From assembly GCF_029961155.1 (NCBI RefSeq), contig NZ_JASBRH010000012.1, positions 62,001 through 126,000 of the forward strand: 64,000 nt of DNA. Direction: 5' to 3'. The position numbers were made by a program, and so were the translations under genes. The notes under the pieces are model-generated. The model was given only the letters and a program-made list of their open reading frames with translations, did no database searches and was not told where the DNA came from. Shown here one piece after another: positions 1 through 9,650 of this stretch (position 1 is the first letter of the stretch; each line of letters opens with the position of its first letter). This stretch comes from Pontibacterium granulatum (GTDB lineage Bacteria > Pseudomonadota > Gammaproteobacteria > Pseudomonadales > Balneatricaceae).

Positions 1-1
1 G

Positions 2-1903
2 GAACACCAGCAGTTGCAGCACTGTTTCTACAGCCGTCAGGTGCCGGTGATCCTGGGCGATCACGTGACCACTGACGCCGGTACCGGTAACGTACACACC
101 GCACCGGGCCATGGTCAGGAAGACTTCCAGGTTGGTCAGAAATACAACTTGGGTGTGCTGAACCCGGTTGCTGACAACGGTGTTTTCGTGGAAGGCACCG
201 AGCTGTTTGAAGGCCAGCACGTGATGAAGGCCAACGACAACGTGATCGAGGTGCTGCAGGAACGCGGTACCCTGATGCATCACGACAAGCTGCACCACAG
301 CTACCCGCACTGCTGGCGTCACAAAACGCCGCTGATCTTCCGTGCGACGCCACAGTGGTTCGTGGCGATGGACGACAACGGCCTGCGTCAGCAGACCCTG
401 GACGCCGTGAAAGGCGTGCGCTGGGTACCAGAGTGGGGTCAGAACCGTATCGAAGCGATGTTGGAGCAGAGCCCGGACTGGTGTATCTCTCGTCAGCGTA
501 CCTGGGGTGTGCCGATCGCACTGTTTGTACACAGTGAAACCCAGGAGCTGCACCCACGTACTGCCGAGCTGATCGAGCAGGTGGCGCTGAAAGTGGAAGA
601 GCAGGGCATCGAAGCCTGGTTCGAGCTGGAAGCGGACGAGCTGCTCGGTGACGAAGCGGAGCTGTACAGCAAGGTGACCGACACCCTGGACGTATGGTTC
701 GACTCCGGTGTAACCCACCAGGGCGTGCTGGGTCGCCGCGAAGGTCACCGCTACCCTGCAGATCTGTATCTGGAAGGGTCCGACCAGCACCGAGGCTGGT
801 TCCAGTCCTCCCTGAAAACAGGTCTGGCGATCACCGGTCAGGCGCCTTACAAACAGGTGCTGACCCACGGCTTCACCGTAGACGGTCAGGGCCGCAAGAT
901 GTCCAAGTCGATCGGTAACGTCGTTGCGCCACAGGAAGTGATGAACAAGTACGGTGCAGATATCCTGCGTCTGTGGGTGGCGTCTACTGACTACCGCAAC
1001 GAGATGACCTGCTCCGACGACATCCTGAAGCGTGCAGCGGACGCCTACCGTCGTATCCGTAACACTGCTCGTTTCCTGCTGGCGAACCTGAACGGTTTTG
1101 ATCCGGCGAAGGACCTGGTGGCACCAGAAAACATGGTGGCGCTGGATCGCTGGGCGGTTGATCGTGCGGCGAAGCTGCAGAAAGAGCTGCTGAGCCACTA
1201 CGAGAACTATGAGTTCCTGAACGTGTACCAGAAAGTGTCTATCTTCTGTTCCCAGGAGATGGGTGGTTTCTACCTGGATATCATCAAGGACCGTCAGTAC
1301 ACCGCTGCCACTGACGGTGTGGCACGTCGCTCTTGTCAGACTGCGCTGTACCACATCGTGGAAGCACTGACCCGCTGGGTTGCGCCGATCCTCAGCTTCA
1401 CCGCTGACGAGATCCTGGAGCAGATTCCGGGCGAGCACGACGAATCCGTGCTGCTGGGTACCTGGTACGAAAACCTGGCGGAACTGCCGGAAGGCGAGGC
1501 ACTGGATGTCGAATTCTGGAATCAGGTGATGGCGGTTAAAACCGCAGTGAACAAGGAATTGGAGGCGCGCCGTAACGAAGGCCTGATCGGTTCCAGCCTG
1601 GAAGCGGAAGTGACCCTGTACTGCGACGACGCGTTGAAAGCACAGCTGGACAAGCTGGGTGACGAGCTGCGCTTTGTTCTGATTACCTCCAAGGCGGCCG
1701 TGGCTGCAGCAGCGGACGCATCCGATGCTCAGGCGACTGACGTGAATGGTCTGCAGGTGAGCGTAGCGAAAACCGAATACGCCAAGTGTGGTCGTTGCTG
1801 GCACCACCGTGAAGACGTGGGTGCAAACGCCGAGCACGAAGAGCTGTGTGGTCGCTGTGTAGACAACGTAGCAGGTGAAGGTGAAAGCCGCAGCTTCGCG
1901 TAA
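2..1903 (+). CDS. ileS: Isoleucyl-tRNA synthetase, C-terminal part (5' end outside window)
   Basis: Cytoplasmic class I aminoacyl-tRNA synthetase that charges tRNA-Ile. The frame is open from base 2, so the N-terminal part (HIGH motif) lies upstream of the window. Visible are the end of the editing (CP1) domain, the WGVPI segment, the KMSKS ATP-binding loop at about 896-910, the anticodon-binding region, and a C-terminal zinc finger with two CxxC pairs (CGRC near 1787 and CGRC near 1850). It ends with TAA. lspA follows 12 bp later, the usual ileS-lspA-fkpB order of gammaproteobacteria. The identity is certain; only the start is missing. Confidence 0.98.
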   Translation, partial: EHQQLQHCFYSRQVPVILGDHVTTDAGTGNVHTAPGHGQEDFQVGQKYNLGVLNPVADNGVFVEGTELFEGQHVMKANDNVIEVLQERGTLMHHDKLHHSYPHCWRHKTPLIFRATPQWFVAMDDNGLRQQTLDAVKGVRWVPEWGQNRIEAMLEQSPDWCISRQRTWGVPIALFVHSETQELHPRTAELIEQVALKVEEQGIEAWFELEADELLGDEAELYSKVTDTLDVWFDSGVTHQGVLGRREGHRYPADLYLEGSDQHRGWFQSSLKTGLAITGQAPYKQVLTHGFTVDGQGRKMSKSIGNVVAPQEVMNKYGADILRLWVASTDYRNEMTCSDDILKRAADAYRRIRNTARFLLANLNGFDPAKDLVAPENMVALDRWAVDRAAKLQKELLSHYENYEFLNVYQKVSIFCSQEMGGFYLDIIKDRQYTAATDGVARRSCQTALYHIVEALTRWVAPILSFTADEILEQIPGEHDESVLLGTWYENLAELPEGEALDVEFWNQVMAVKTAVNKELEARRNEGLIGSSLEAEVTLYCDDALKAQLDKLGDELRFVLITSKAAVAAAADASDAQATDVNGLQVSVAKTEYAKCGRCWHHREDVGANAEHEELCGRCVDNVAGEGESRSFA

Positions 1904-1915
1904 GGATCGTTGCTG

Positions 1916-2434
1916 ATGTTGTCCTCGTCCCGCACAGGTTCACTGGTCTGGTTATGGCTAAGCGCCGTCGTGGTGGCAGTGGATCTGTGGTCCAAGTTTG
2001 TCACCAGCAGCTCGCTGAAATACGGCGTGCCGGTGGAGGTGCTGCCGGTCTTTGATCTGCGCCTTTCCTATAACACCGGTGCCGCATTCAGCTTCCTGGC
2101 GGATGCGGGTGGCTTGCAGCGCTGGTTCTTTATGCTGATCGCCGTGGTGGTCAGCGTTGTGCTGCTGGTGTGGATGAAACGGACGCCGCGCTGGCAATGG
2201 TGGGTTGGGATCGCCCAGGCATTGGTGCTGGGGGGAGCATTGGGCAACCTCTACGACCGGGTCGTTCACGGCTACGTGATCGACTTTATCTCCCTGCACT
2301 ACGGCGAATATTACTTTGCGGTCTTCAATCTGGCGGACGTGGCAATCTCCCTCGGCGCGGCATTGTTGATCATTGATATGCTGTTTCTGGAAGGGAAGGT
2401 CCGGGACAAAAACGAAACTGAAGGTGAAGCATGA
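1916..2434 (+). CDS. lspA: Lipoprotein signal peptidase (signal peptidase II)
   Basis: Inner-membrane aspartyl protease that removes the signal peptide of diacylglyceryl-modified prolipoproteins. The family signatures are present: NTGAAFSF, GNLYDRVVHGYVIDF with the first catalytic Asp, and FNLADVAIS with the second. Four hydrophobic segments and about 172 residues fit the family. An in-frame TTG at 1910 is possible, but the AAGGA at 1902-1906 is spaced correctly for the ATG at 1916, so that start is preferred. It is transcribed with ileS, and its stop overlaps the fkpB start by 4 bp. A substrate encoded in this window is the BamD lipoprotein. Confidence 0.97.
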   Translation: MLSSSRTGSLVWLWLSAVVVAVDLWSKFVTSSSLKYGVPVEVLPVFDLRLSYNTGAAFSFLADAGGLQRWFFMLIAVVVSVVLLVWMKRTPRWQWWVGIAQALVLGGALGNLYDRVVHGYVIDFISLHYGEYYFAVFNLADVAISLGAALLIIDMLFLEGKVRDKNETEGEA

Positions 2435-2871
2435 GCGAACAGATCATTGGCCCGGGCAAAACTGTAACCCTGCACTTTGCAATCAAACTCAATGACGGTC
2501 AGGTAGTTGATTCCAACTTTGAAGGCAATCCGGCAACTTTTACCGTCGGGGATGGCAATCTGCCGGAAGGATTTGAACAGGCGCTGATGGGGCTGGCGCA
2601 GGGCGCGAAAGAGTCCCTGCGTATCATGCCTGAAAACGCATTTGGTATGCCTAATCCGAGCAACGTGCAGCGCTTCCCGCGTACCCAGTTTCAGGATATG
2701 CAGCTGGAGAAAGGTCTGGTGATCTCCTTCCAGGATCCGAACCAGGGGGAGTTGCCGGGTGTGGTGGATCGCTTTGATGAGCAGTCCGTACACATCGACT
2801 TTAACCATCCATTGGCCGGTCATGAGCTGGATTTTGAGGTGGCGATTCTGGATGTTGTCGACGCAGAGTAA
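2431..2871 (+). CDS. fkpB: FKBP-type peptidyl-prolyl cis-trans isomerase, SlpA/FkpB type
   Basis: Small cytoplasmic FKBP-fold prolyl isomerase and chaperone of 146 residues. The FKBP core begins around residue 8 (VTLHFAIKLNDGQVVDS) and contains the inserted IF domain typical of SlyD/SlpA proteins. The ATGA overlap with lspA indicates translational coupling, and a strong terminator follows at 2892-2924. In Pseudomonas ispH normally comes next; here it is absent and the pilus genes begin instead. The identity is well supported by sequence and by gene order. Confidence 0.95.
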   Translation: MSEQIIGPGKTVTLHFAIKLNDGQVVDSNFEGNPATFTVGDGNLPEGFEQALMGLAQGAKESLRIMPENAFGMPNPSNVQRFPRTQFQDMQLEKGLVISFQDPNQGELPGVVDRFDEQSVHIDFNHPLAGHELDFEVAILDVVDAE

Positions 2872-2891
2872 GTGCCCTGCGACTCTAAACC

Positions 2892-2924
2892 AAAAAAAAC
2901 CGGTGTATTGGCACCGGTTTTTTT
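2892..2924 (+). terminator. Rho-independent terminator after fkpB
   Basis: ACCGGTG (2899-2905) pairs with CACCGGT (2912-2918) across a 6-nt loop, with A-rich 5' and T-rich 3' flanks. It closes the ileS-lspA-fkpB operon. The 190 bp that follow, up to the first pilin gene, hold no recognised gene and presumably contain the pilus promoter. Confidence 0.9.
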
Positions 2925-3110
2925 ATGCCTGTGAGTTGGGCGGTGAGACCAAAAAGTCGCTAAAACGGGCGTTTTGATCATACTTTTGTTTGAATGGTTT
3001 TTGATCGGACGCAGAGGATGGTGCTTTTTTGCCTGAGCCTATGGCAGTTGCGGTACCGAGCGTCTAGACTGGGACTACGAAAAAAGTACTAGTTTGAGCT
3101 TTGTGCATCC

Positions 3111-3617
3111 ATGAAAAAGAGCGCAGGTTTTACCCTGATAGAATTGATGGTCGTGCTGTCGGTCATTGTGATTCTGACCACAGTGGTAACACCCAATTTT
3201 GGCCCCTTTGTGCAGCAGGGTCGGATGGATTCGATCCAGGGCCGACTGCTTACCAGTGTGTCGATGGCGCGTTCGGAAGCAATTCGCAGGGATGTACAGG
3301 TCACGGTGTGCGCACGCAACACCACTGAAAACATGGCCAATTACAGTTGTGGCAGCAACTGGGCAAATGGCTGGGTGGTTGTGGCCGGTACCGAAGTGGT
3401 GAGGGTGGAGGAGCCTCCCGCAGCGGTGATCACGTTAAGCGGCAGCAGTATTACTTTTGAAAGCTCTGGGTTGTTAAGTGGTGGCAGTGACGTGTGTTTC
3501 TCTGCCGATGATGGGGACAGCGACACGGATGTACGCTATCTGCAGGTGAACCAGTTCGGACGGATCCGGGCTTGGGACGGAGGTAGCGATGATACGGTGT
3601 GTGGCTCGGGGGCATGA
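3111..3617 (+). CDS. fimU: Type IV pilus minor pilin, FimU/GspH family (module 1)
   Basis: Prepilin-like protein of 168 residues. A short positively charged leader (MKKSAG) is followed by the PilD cleavage and N-methylation motif G|FTLIEL and a hydrophobic N-terminal helix, then a globular GspH-type domain ending with a Cys-containing C terminus. Minor pilins of this type form the priming tip complex of the pilus together with PilV, PilW, PilX and PilY1, all encoded directly downstream. The ATG at 3111 lacks a clear Shine-Dalgarno sequence. pilV begins inside its 3' end. A clear paralogue lies at 9651. Confidence 0.9.
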   Translation: MKKSAGFTLIELMVVLSVIVILTTVVTPNFGPFVQQGRMDSIQGRLLTSVSMARSEAIRRDVQVTVCARNTTENMANYSCGSNWANGWVVVAGTEVVRVEEPPAAVITLSGSSITFESSGLLSGGSDVCFSADDGDSDTDVRYLQVNQFGRIRAWDGGSDDTVCGSGA

Positions 3618-4113
3618 GCGTGGTTACACGCTGATCGAGGTGCTGGTCGCCCTGTTTATTATCTCGCTGGGACTGCTGGGCATGGCCGGTTTGCAGGTGA
3701 CGTCGCTCAAGCAGAACCAGAGTGCCTATATGCGCAGCCAGGCAACCATCCTCGCGTACGACATTATCGACCGCATGCGCGCCAACGTATCGGCCGTGGA
3801 CAACGGTAATTATTTTGTCAGCAGTGGATCCCTGACGGCAGGATGTGAAACCACCTCCGGCTGCACCGATACGCAGATGGCGTCCCACGATATCGCACGC
3901 TGGCAGGCGCGGTTGGCGGAAGAGCTCCCGTCAGGTGGTGGTCTGATATGCCGCGATACGGATACGGACGACAGCACTGGCGGCAACATAACCACACCGG
4001 TCTGTGGCACCAATACCGATACCGACCTGCCGGTGGTGGTGTATGTATGGTGGAATGACGAGCGTGCCAGTGATGCAGTGTCGACCCGGTTGGCAGTGAG
4101 TTTTAGTTTATGA
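3589..4113 (+). CDS. pilV: Type IV pilus minor pilin PilV (module 1)
   Basis: Prepilin of 174 residues with the cleavage motif RG|YTLIEVLVAL at residues 11-21 and the conserved stretch LKQNQSAYMRSQA, followed by DIIDRMRAN, characteristic of PilV. GGAGG at 3579-3583 fits the ATG at 3589, which places the start inside fimU (29-bp overlap). Its stop overlaps a pilW start (ATGA). It is a membrane-anchored component of the pilus initiation complex. The paralogue at 10138 keeps the same overlapping arrangement. Confidence 0.92.
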   Translation: MIRCVARGHERGYTLIEVLVALFIISLGLLGMAGLQVTSLKQNQSAYMRSQATILAYDIIDRMRANVSAVDNGNYFVSSGSLTAGCETTSGCTDTQMASHDIARWQARLAEELPSGGGLICRDTDTDDSTGGNITTPVCGTNTDTDLPVVVYVWWNDERASDAVSTRLAVSFSL

Positions 4114-5219
4114 CGATATGGAGATGCAGGATGCATAAGCGGCAGCAAGGCCTGTCGATGATCGAACTGATGGTGGCGTTGCTGATCGGCACCATCCTGA
4201 CAGCGTCCGTGGTGCAGATGTTTGTGGGTAGTCGCAGCACCTATACGATGCAAAGTGCCCTGGCGTCGATGCAGGAGAGTGCGCGCTTCGCGATCGAATT
4301 CCTCTCCCGTGACCTGCGCAAGGCGGGTTATGTGGGCTGTTCTACCAATACATCAATGGCCAATACCCTGCGCGATACCAGCAACAGCGATGAAATCTTC
4401 GCCCAGTTTGATATGTCTGAGCCGGTTGCGCTGGAAGACAACTATGTCGCTGCCAGCGGCACCAGTATTCCCCTGCCGACCGGTGCAACCCCAACCCCGG
4501 GTACCGATATCGTCAGTGTAAAGTTTGCTGATGGCGAGGGCAGCTGCACCGTAGAGAGCCACGTGGCCGCGTCCGCAACCATCCATTGTTACGCCAACCA
4601 CGATTACCAGAAAGGTCAGGTTCTGCTGATCTCCGACTGCTCCCACTCAGCGGTATTCCAGCAAAGTAACACGGTCAACACCGGCAGCCAGACCAAGCAG
4701 GTCAACCATAATACCGGGCAGGCCGTACCGGGTAACTGCACAAAAGGTCTGGGGCTTCCTGTTGACTGTGCCAGCACACAAGGAATCGCATACACGTTCC
4801 CAACCGGCGCCACGGTGCAGCTGTTCAAGAACTACACCTATTACATCGACGACAATGCGTTTGGTTCACCGGCCCTGTACCGTTCGACCATTGTGGTGGA
4901 ATCAGGTGAGGCAGGTTTTGAGGCGCAGGAGCTGGTGGAAGGTGTCGAGGATCTGCAGATTACCTACGGCGTGGACACCGATGACGATGGCGATGCGGAT
5001 TATTACGTTGCGGCCGATACCAACGGTGACGGTGTCGAAGATCTGGATGTGTCCGAAATCGTAGCGATCCGGGTCAGCCTGTTGATGCGCAGTATCGAAG
5101 ACAATGTGGTCAGCAGCGCGCAGACGTACAGCTATAACGGGGCGTCGGTGACGGCGAGCGACCGGCGCTTACGTAAAGTCTTTACGGCCACGATCACCCT
5201 GCGGAATAGGGTGATTTAG
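4110..5219 (+). CDS. pilW: Type IV pilus minor pilin PilW (module 1)
   Basis: Prepilin of up to 369 residues with the motif QG|LSMIELMVALLIG and the PilW signature MFVGSRSTYTMQSALA followed by the RDLRKAGY region. The ATG at 4110 overlaps the pilV stop; an internal ATG at 4131 has a better placed GGAG (4120-4123) and may be the true start. Near the C terminus are two acidic metal-loop-like motifs (DTDDDGDAD and DTNGDGVED), the second absent from the paralogue at 10707. It is followed immediately (TAG then ATG) by pilX. PilW is predicted to link major and tip pilins. Confidence 0.9.
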   Translation: MTIWRCRMHKRQQGLSMIELMVALLIGTILTASVVQMFVGSRSTYTMQSALASMQESARFAIEFLSRDLRKAGYVGCSTNTSMANTLRDTSNSDEIFAQFDMSEPVALEDNYVAASGTSIPLPTGATPTPGTDIVSVKFADGEGSCTVESHVAASATIHCYANHDYQKGQVLLISDCSHSAVFQQSNTVNTGSQTKQVNHNTGQAVPGNCTKGLGLPVDCASTQGIAYTFPTGATVQLFKNYTYYIDDNAFGSPALYRSTIVVESGEAGFEAQELVEGVEDLQITYGVDTDDDGDADYYVAADTNGDGVEDLDVSEIVAIRVSLLMRSIEDNVVSSAQTYSYNGASVTASDRRLRKVFTATITLRNRVI

Positions 5220-5741
5220 ATGCCGATGCGAAACAAACAGAAAGGGGCGGTACTGATTGTTGCCATGATCTTTATGGTGATCATGACCCTGATCGGCATG
5301 GCAGGCATCGAGGTAACCGGCCTGGAGGAGAAGATGGCGGCGCAGCTGCGTGACCGTCAGATGGCATTTGAAGCGGCGGAGGCTGCGCTGCTGGACGGCG
5401 AAGCCTATCTCGAATCGGTGGTGACCATGCCAGCGTTCAACGGTAGCAACGGGTTGTACACGCCGAAAACCGACGGCACCCAGCACTGGGAAGACTGGGC
5501 CGCGTTGGGCACCAATGTGCGTACCATGCGTTCGCAGATTGATGACAGCAGCAAGAAGGGATTTGGACAGCTCTCGTCCTACGCCACCTACATCATCGAA
5601 GAGCTGGCGGCGTCGGCACCGGATGACAGTAAAGAGGTGGGTAAGGCGATCGAGCAACGGCGTTACTACCGTATTACCGCACGTGCCGTTGGGCTGAGTT
5701 CCTCTTCAGAGGTGATACTCCAGGCCATCTATAAACGTTAA
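5220..5741 (+). CDS. pilX: Type IV pilus minor pilin PilX (module 1)
   Basis: Prepilin-like protein of 173 residues. QKG|AVLIVAMIFMVIMTLIG forms the cleavage site and hydrophobic helix, followed by GLEEKMAAQLRDRQMAFEAAEAAL, the PilX N-terminal signature. As in other PilX proteins the leader site lacks the canonical FTLIE. The ATG directly abuts the pilW stop, suggesting translational coupling; an ATG at 5226 is a possible alternative. The C-terminal half contains RRYYRITARAVG followed by SSSEVILQ, also typical. It is part of the PilY1-containing tip complex. Confidence 0.9.
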   Translation: MPMRNKQKGAVLIVAMIFMVIMTLIGMAGIEVTGLEEKMAAQLRDRQMAFEAAEAALLDGEAYLESVVTMPAFNGSNGLYTPKTDGTQHWEDWAALGTNVRTMRSQIDDSSKKGFGQLSSYATYIIEELAASAPDDSKEVGKAIEQRRYYRITARAVGLSSSSEVILQAIYKR

Positions 5742-5759
5742 ACAGCAGGAAGTGGGATC

Positions 5760-8700
5760 ATGTTCAGGATTAGCAGGACTCAATTGGCGCATTTTGCATT
5801 GCCGCTTGCGCTCATTGTGCCGGCCACGGCGTCGGCGGAGCTGTCACAAACACCTCTGTATCTGACCACATCCGTCAAACCCAATATCTTCTTCCTGGTG
5901 GACGACTCCGGCAGTATGGATTGGGAGGTACTGCGCTCATCCGGGGCTGAAGCCATTGATGACTACGCCAGCTTTCCCAACAGCGGTAACGTAGACATTA
6001 CCCCGACAATTACCGACCAGGACGAGATACTGGAGTCCTGTGTTGGTTACAACGTTCTGTTTTATGACCCGAGCAAAACCTATACGCCATGGGACGGCGT
6101 GGATGAAAATGGCAATGCCTATGCTGACCAGTCGATCACGTCCGCATTGATGGATCCCTATGATGCCAATGGATATACGACCAATTTAACCGTGGCTGAT
6201 GTCAATGGGCACCTGCCGGGCTATATGACCTGGAACGATGACGGCGACGGGGTGTTTGAGATCGGTGAATGTCCGGATCCGACGCGCAGTGGTTATGATT
6301 ATGCCAATCAGTTTGTGGCGACAACCACCGGATCCACCGCCAACACGTCGATGACCGCCGCGCAGCAAACCAACTTCGCCAACTGGTATAGCTATTACCG
6401 TAAGCGCGAATATGTCATGAAAGCAGCGTTGCTCAGTCTGGTGAACAACTCCTCTCAACGATTGGGGTTGGCGACGCTGCACCGTAACAACAGTGTGGGT
6501 TTCCCCGTGGCTGATGTGTCCAGTGGCACTAACCGGGCCGATCTGATGGACGAGATTTCCCAAATCGGTTCCAGTGGTGATACCCCTTTGCGCACTACCT
6601 TTGAGCATGTGGGCAAGTACTTTCAAAATGATGTAGCAACCTCATCGTCCACCGAGCTGTTTGGTTCTACCCAGGGAACGCCGATCCTGAGCGAGGCGTC
6701 AGGAGGCTCCTGTCAGCAGAACTTCTCGGTTGTGATGTCGGATGGGTACTGGAACGGCAGTGCACCCAGTGTGGGCAACGCGGACAGTGGTTCGACCTCC
6801 GATGGTGACCAACTCGATTCAGAATATGACGGCGGTGTTTACCACGATCAAAACGACAGTGTTTCCAATACCCTGGCCGATGTGGCGATGCATCTCTACG
6901 AGACCGATCTGAGTTCATTGGACAACAAGGTGCCGGGCACACCGGATGACAGCAACACACAACAGCACCTGGTGACCTATACCGTTGCCTTTGGTGTGAA
7001 CGGTACGCTGAGTGCCAACCCGGATGCCAATGAGACCAGCTTTGACTGGCCAACGCCGGTCAGTGACGAGAGTACAACCATCGATGATATGCGCCATGCC
7101 GCCTGGAACGGCCGAGGCGAGTTCCTGAGTGCAAACGACCCGCAAGCGTTGCTGAGTGCTTTCAGTTCCGCGATCACCAGCATTGAATCCCGGACCTCCA
7201 GTGCGGCGACCGTTGCGACCAACTCCACCCGCCTGGATGCAAACTCGAAGATCTACCAGGCCCGCTTTAACAGCGGCGAGTGGAGTGGCCAGTTCCGTGC
7301 GTATGCCCTGAACTCGGTCACCGGTGATGTCAGCACCCTGCAGTGGGATGCGGCGGACCTGATTCCGGCGACCAGCTCACGAAATATCTATACCAGCCAC
7401 AGCAATACGGGCTTCGCGTTTAATGACACCTCCTGGGACGATGGCCTGTTCAGTACGGCACAGATGAGTGCCCTGAATGCTGTGAATGGCACAACGGATA
7501 GTCGTGGACGGGACCGTATAAACTACCTGCGTGGTGACACTACCTATGAAGGTACCGATTTTCGCACTCGGGCCGGGCGGTTGGGTGATATCGTGCACTC
7601 CGACCCGATCTTCGCCTCGGATGAATCCTTTGAATACTACGGCGTAGCGCCCACCGTCAGTGTGGGGGGGGTAGCGATCGACAGTTACTACACCTATCTC
7701 ACCGACGCCACCGTGGCGACGAACAAGGCCGCACGAGAGCCGATGCTGTACGTGGGGGCCAACGACGGTATGCTGCATGCGATGCGGGCGGAAGGCACCA
7801 TCGGGACAACCGATGCGCCGTGTGATCCGGACATTGCCGCCTGTGAAGGGGAGGAGGTGTTTGCCTATATTCCCAAAGCGCTGTATTCCAAACTGAGCGA
7901 TCTGACCGACTCTGGATACAGCCACACCTATTATGTGGATGGCTCCATCCGTGTGGCCGATGCCTATATCGACTACAACGATGATGGCGTGTCTGATACC
8001 ACCCGTTGGGGGAGCGTGCTGGTGGGCCTGTTGGCGGCTGGTGGCAAGGGGGTGTATGCACTGGATATCTCGGATCCGTTTAACTTCGATGCGAAAGATG
8101 TGTTGTGGGATTTGGATGATAGTGACCTTACCGAGCTGGGCTACACCTTCGGTAACGCCTCCGTGGTGCAATTGCCGGATGGTACCTGGGCGGCGATCTT
8201 TGGCAACGGTTATGAGAGTGCCAACTACAAGGCAGGCCTGTATATCGTAAACATGGAAGACCCGACCGATGTGGTGTTTATAGATACCCAGGCGGATGGT
8301 TCCGCGTCGTCTCCTAACGGCCTGTCCTCACCGATTCCGGTGGATACCGATAATGACAAGATTGCCGATACGGTGTACGCCGGTGATCTCTACGGCAATC
8401 TGTGGAAGTTTGATCTGAGCAGCAGTAATCGAAATGGTTGGGCGGTTGCTTACAGCCAGGGAAGTACGCCTGCTCCGCTGTACCGTGCCTGCACCACGGA
8501 TGATTGCAGCAGCCCTCAGGCGATTACCTCCAGGCCGGAAGTGGTGGATAGTTCGGAGGGTGGTGTGATCGTGCTCTTTGGTACCGGTAGCTATATCACC
8601 ACCGATGATCCGACTTCGACCCAGATGCAGACCTTCTACGGCATTCGTGATGACGGCAGCATGGTGACAAATCGCAGTGACCTGCAGGCGCAGGATATCC

Positions 8701-9224
8701 TGGCCGAGTTCTACGTGGCGGCCAGTGACGCCGACTACCGTGTCACGACAGATACCGCAGTGGACTACACCGCGAAGGATGGCTGGTACCTGGATTTTGA
8801 TTCCAGTGATTACCCCGGCGAACGGGTTGTTTCCAACCCGATTGTGAGGGGAGGGCGTATTATTTTTCCAACCCTGGCCCCAAAAACTTCACCCTGTGAT
8901 TTCGGCGGTACCGGCTGGCTGATGGAGCTGGATGCGGAAAACGGATCCCGGTTGACGGTCTCCCCGTTTGACGTGAACAGCGATACGGCAATTAACGCGT
9001 CCGATTTTGTCTCTGTGGTGATCAGTGATGGTGTTGAGTCTGTGGAAGTTACGGTGCCTGTATCCGGTCGTAAATCCACAGTGGGGATTGTTAAAACACC
9101 GGCGGTTATCTCCACCGGTACCCAGGAACTGAAATACTTCTCCGGCTCCAGTGGCGCAGTGGAAACGGTACGTGAATCCAGTGGTGATAAGCTGGGCCGA
9201 CAGTCCTGGTTGCAACTGCATTAA
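5760..9224 (+). CDS. pilY1: Type IV pilus tip adhesin / biogenesis factor PilY1 (copy 1)
   Basis: Secreted protein of 1154 residues. A Sec signal peptide ends near ATASA (about residue 28). The N-terminal von Willebrand A-like domain carries a MIDAS-type DDSGSM at residues 48-53 and SDGYWNG. The C-terminal beta-propeller domain contains the calcium loop DTDNDKIAD at residues 862-870. An RGD tripeptide sits at residue 591. PilY1 caps the pilus tip, primes assembly with the minor pilins, and acts in adhesion and surface sensing in studied species. The start has AGGA about 9 bp upstream. A terminator follows at 9230. The paralogue at 12318 is very similar, especially in the propeller. Confidence 0.95.
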   Translation: MFRISRTQLAHFALPLALIVPATASAELSQTPLYLTTSVKPNIFFLVDDSGSMDWEVLRSSGAEAIDDYASFPNSGNVDITPTITDQDEILESCVGYNVLFYDPSKTYTPWDGVDENGNAYADQSITSALMDPYDANGYTTNLTVADVNGHLPGYMTWNDDGDGVFEIGECPDPTRSGYDYANQFVATTTGSTANTSMTAAQQTNFANWYSYYRKREYVMKAALLSLVNNSSQRLGLATLHRNNSVGFPVADVSSGTNRADLMDEISQIGSSGDTPLRTTFEHVGKYFQNDVATSSSTELFGSTQGTPILSEASGGSCQQNFSVVMSDGYWNGSAPSVGNADSGSTSDGDQLDSEYDGGVYHDQNDSVSNTLADVAMHLYETDLSSLDNKVPGTPDDSNTQQHLVTYTVAFGVNGTLSANPDANETSFDWPTPVSDESTTIDDMRHAAWNGRGEFLSANDPQALLSAFSSAITSIESRTSSAATVATNSTRLDANSKIYQARFNSGEWSGQFRAYALNSVTGDVSTLQWDAADLIPATSSRNIYTSHSNTGFAFNDTSWDDGLFSTAQMSALNAVNGTTDSRGRDRINYLRGDTTYEGTDFRTRAGRLGDIVHSDPIFASDESFEYYGVAPTVSVGGVAIDSYYTYLTDATVATNKAAREPMLYVGANDGMLHAMRAEGTIGTTDAPCDPDIAACEGEEVFAYIPKALYSKLSDLTDSGYSHTYYVDGSIRVADAYIDYNDDGVSDTTRWGSVLVGLLAAGGKGVYALDISDPFNFDAKDVLWDLDDSDLTELGYTFGNASVVQLPDGTWAAIFGNGYESANYKAGLYIVNMEDPTDVVFIDTQADGSASSPNGLSSPIPVDTDNDKIADTVYAGDLYGNLWKFDLSSSNRNGWAVAYSQGSTPAPLYRACTTDDCSSPQAITSRPEVVDSSEGGVIVLFGTGSYITTDDPTSTQMQTFYGIRDDGSMVTNRSDLQAQDILAEFYVAASDADYRVTTDTAVDYTAKDGWYLDFDSSDYPGERVVSNPIVRGGRIIFPTLAPKTSPCDFGGTGWLMELDAENGSRLTVSPFDVNSDTAINASDFVSVVISDGVESVEVTVPVSGRKSTVGIVKTPAVISTGTQELKYFSGSSGAVETVRESSGDKLGRQSWLQLH

Positions 9225-9229
9225 GTGTA

Positions 9230-9257
9230 AATGCCAGACGAAGTCTGGCATTTTTTT
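9230..9257 (+). terminator. Rho-independent terminator after pilY1 copy 1
   Basis: TGCCAGAC (9232-9239) pairs with GTCTGGCA (9243-9250) over a 3-nt loop and is followed by seven T. It separates the two pilin modules, which suggests that they are independent transcription units. Confidence 0.92.
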
Positions 9258-9452
9258 ATCGTAACCGTAGCCGGCTATGGTTTTTAATAGTATCCAAACC
9301 TTGTTCGAATCACGTTTAATTTTGCGCAGGATGCGATCGGGATTAAAGTGACTGCTTTTTGCCTTTGTATAAACAGACACGGATGTGTGTTTTTTGTCAG
9401 CAGTTTTCCCTCCATAGATCTATGTCATCCTGTCGGTCGGGAAGGCTCGCCA

Positions 9453-9608
9453 ATGCTGTTCTCTGTACGCAAAATTGTATTAAAATTGATCAGTTTCTTG
9501 TGGGGGCCTTGGGAGTATTGGGAACAAGTGTTTGAGTTATTCTCCGAGATAGGATCGCCGCCAGATATTGATAACGAAGCGACGGTAGATTATCTGCGGT
9601 TGTTTTAG
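9453..9608 (+). CDS. Possible small protein of 51 residues between the two pilin modules
   Basis: A short frame whose ATG at 9453 is preceded by GGAAGG with 7-8 bp spacing, a good ribosome binding site. The product has a hydrophobic, tryptophan-containing N-terminal half (KLISFLWGPWEYWEQVF) and an acidic C terminus. The same frame extends upstream to 9348 without an obvious binding site. I recognise no family. It sits alone in the roughly 430-bp gap between the terminator of module 1 and the first gene of module 2. The rest of that gap (9258-9452 and 9609-9650) shows nothing distinct. Confidence 0.35.
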   Translation: MLFSVRKIVLKLISFLWGPWEYWEQVFELFSEIGSPPDIDNEATVDYLRLF

Positions 9609-9650
9609 GTACCCACCGGTTATACAGGCCGAGCGAAGTGTCCTCTGATT

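Noticed and set aside
7530-7538. RGD in PilY1 as proof of integrin binding
   Set aside because: The tripeptide lies in a segment (YLRGD) that looks conserved for structural reasons in both copies; binding cannot be inferred from it.
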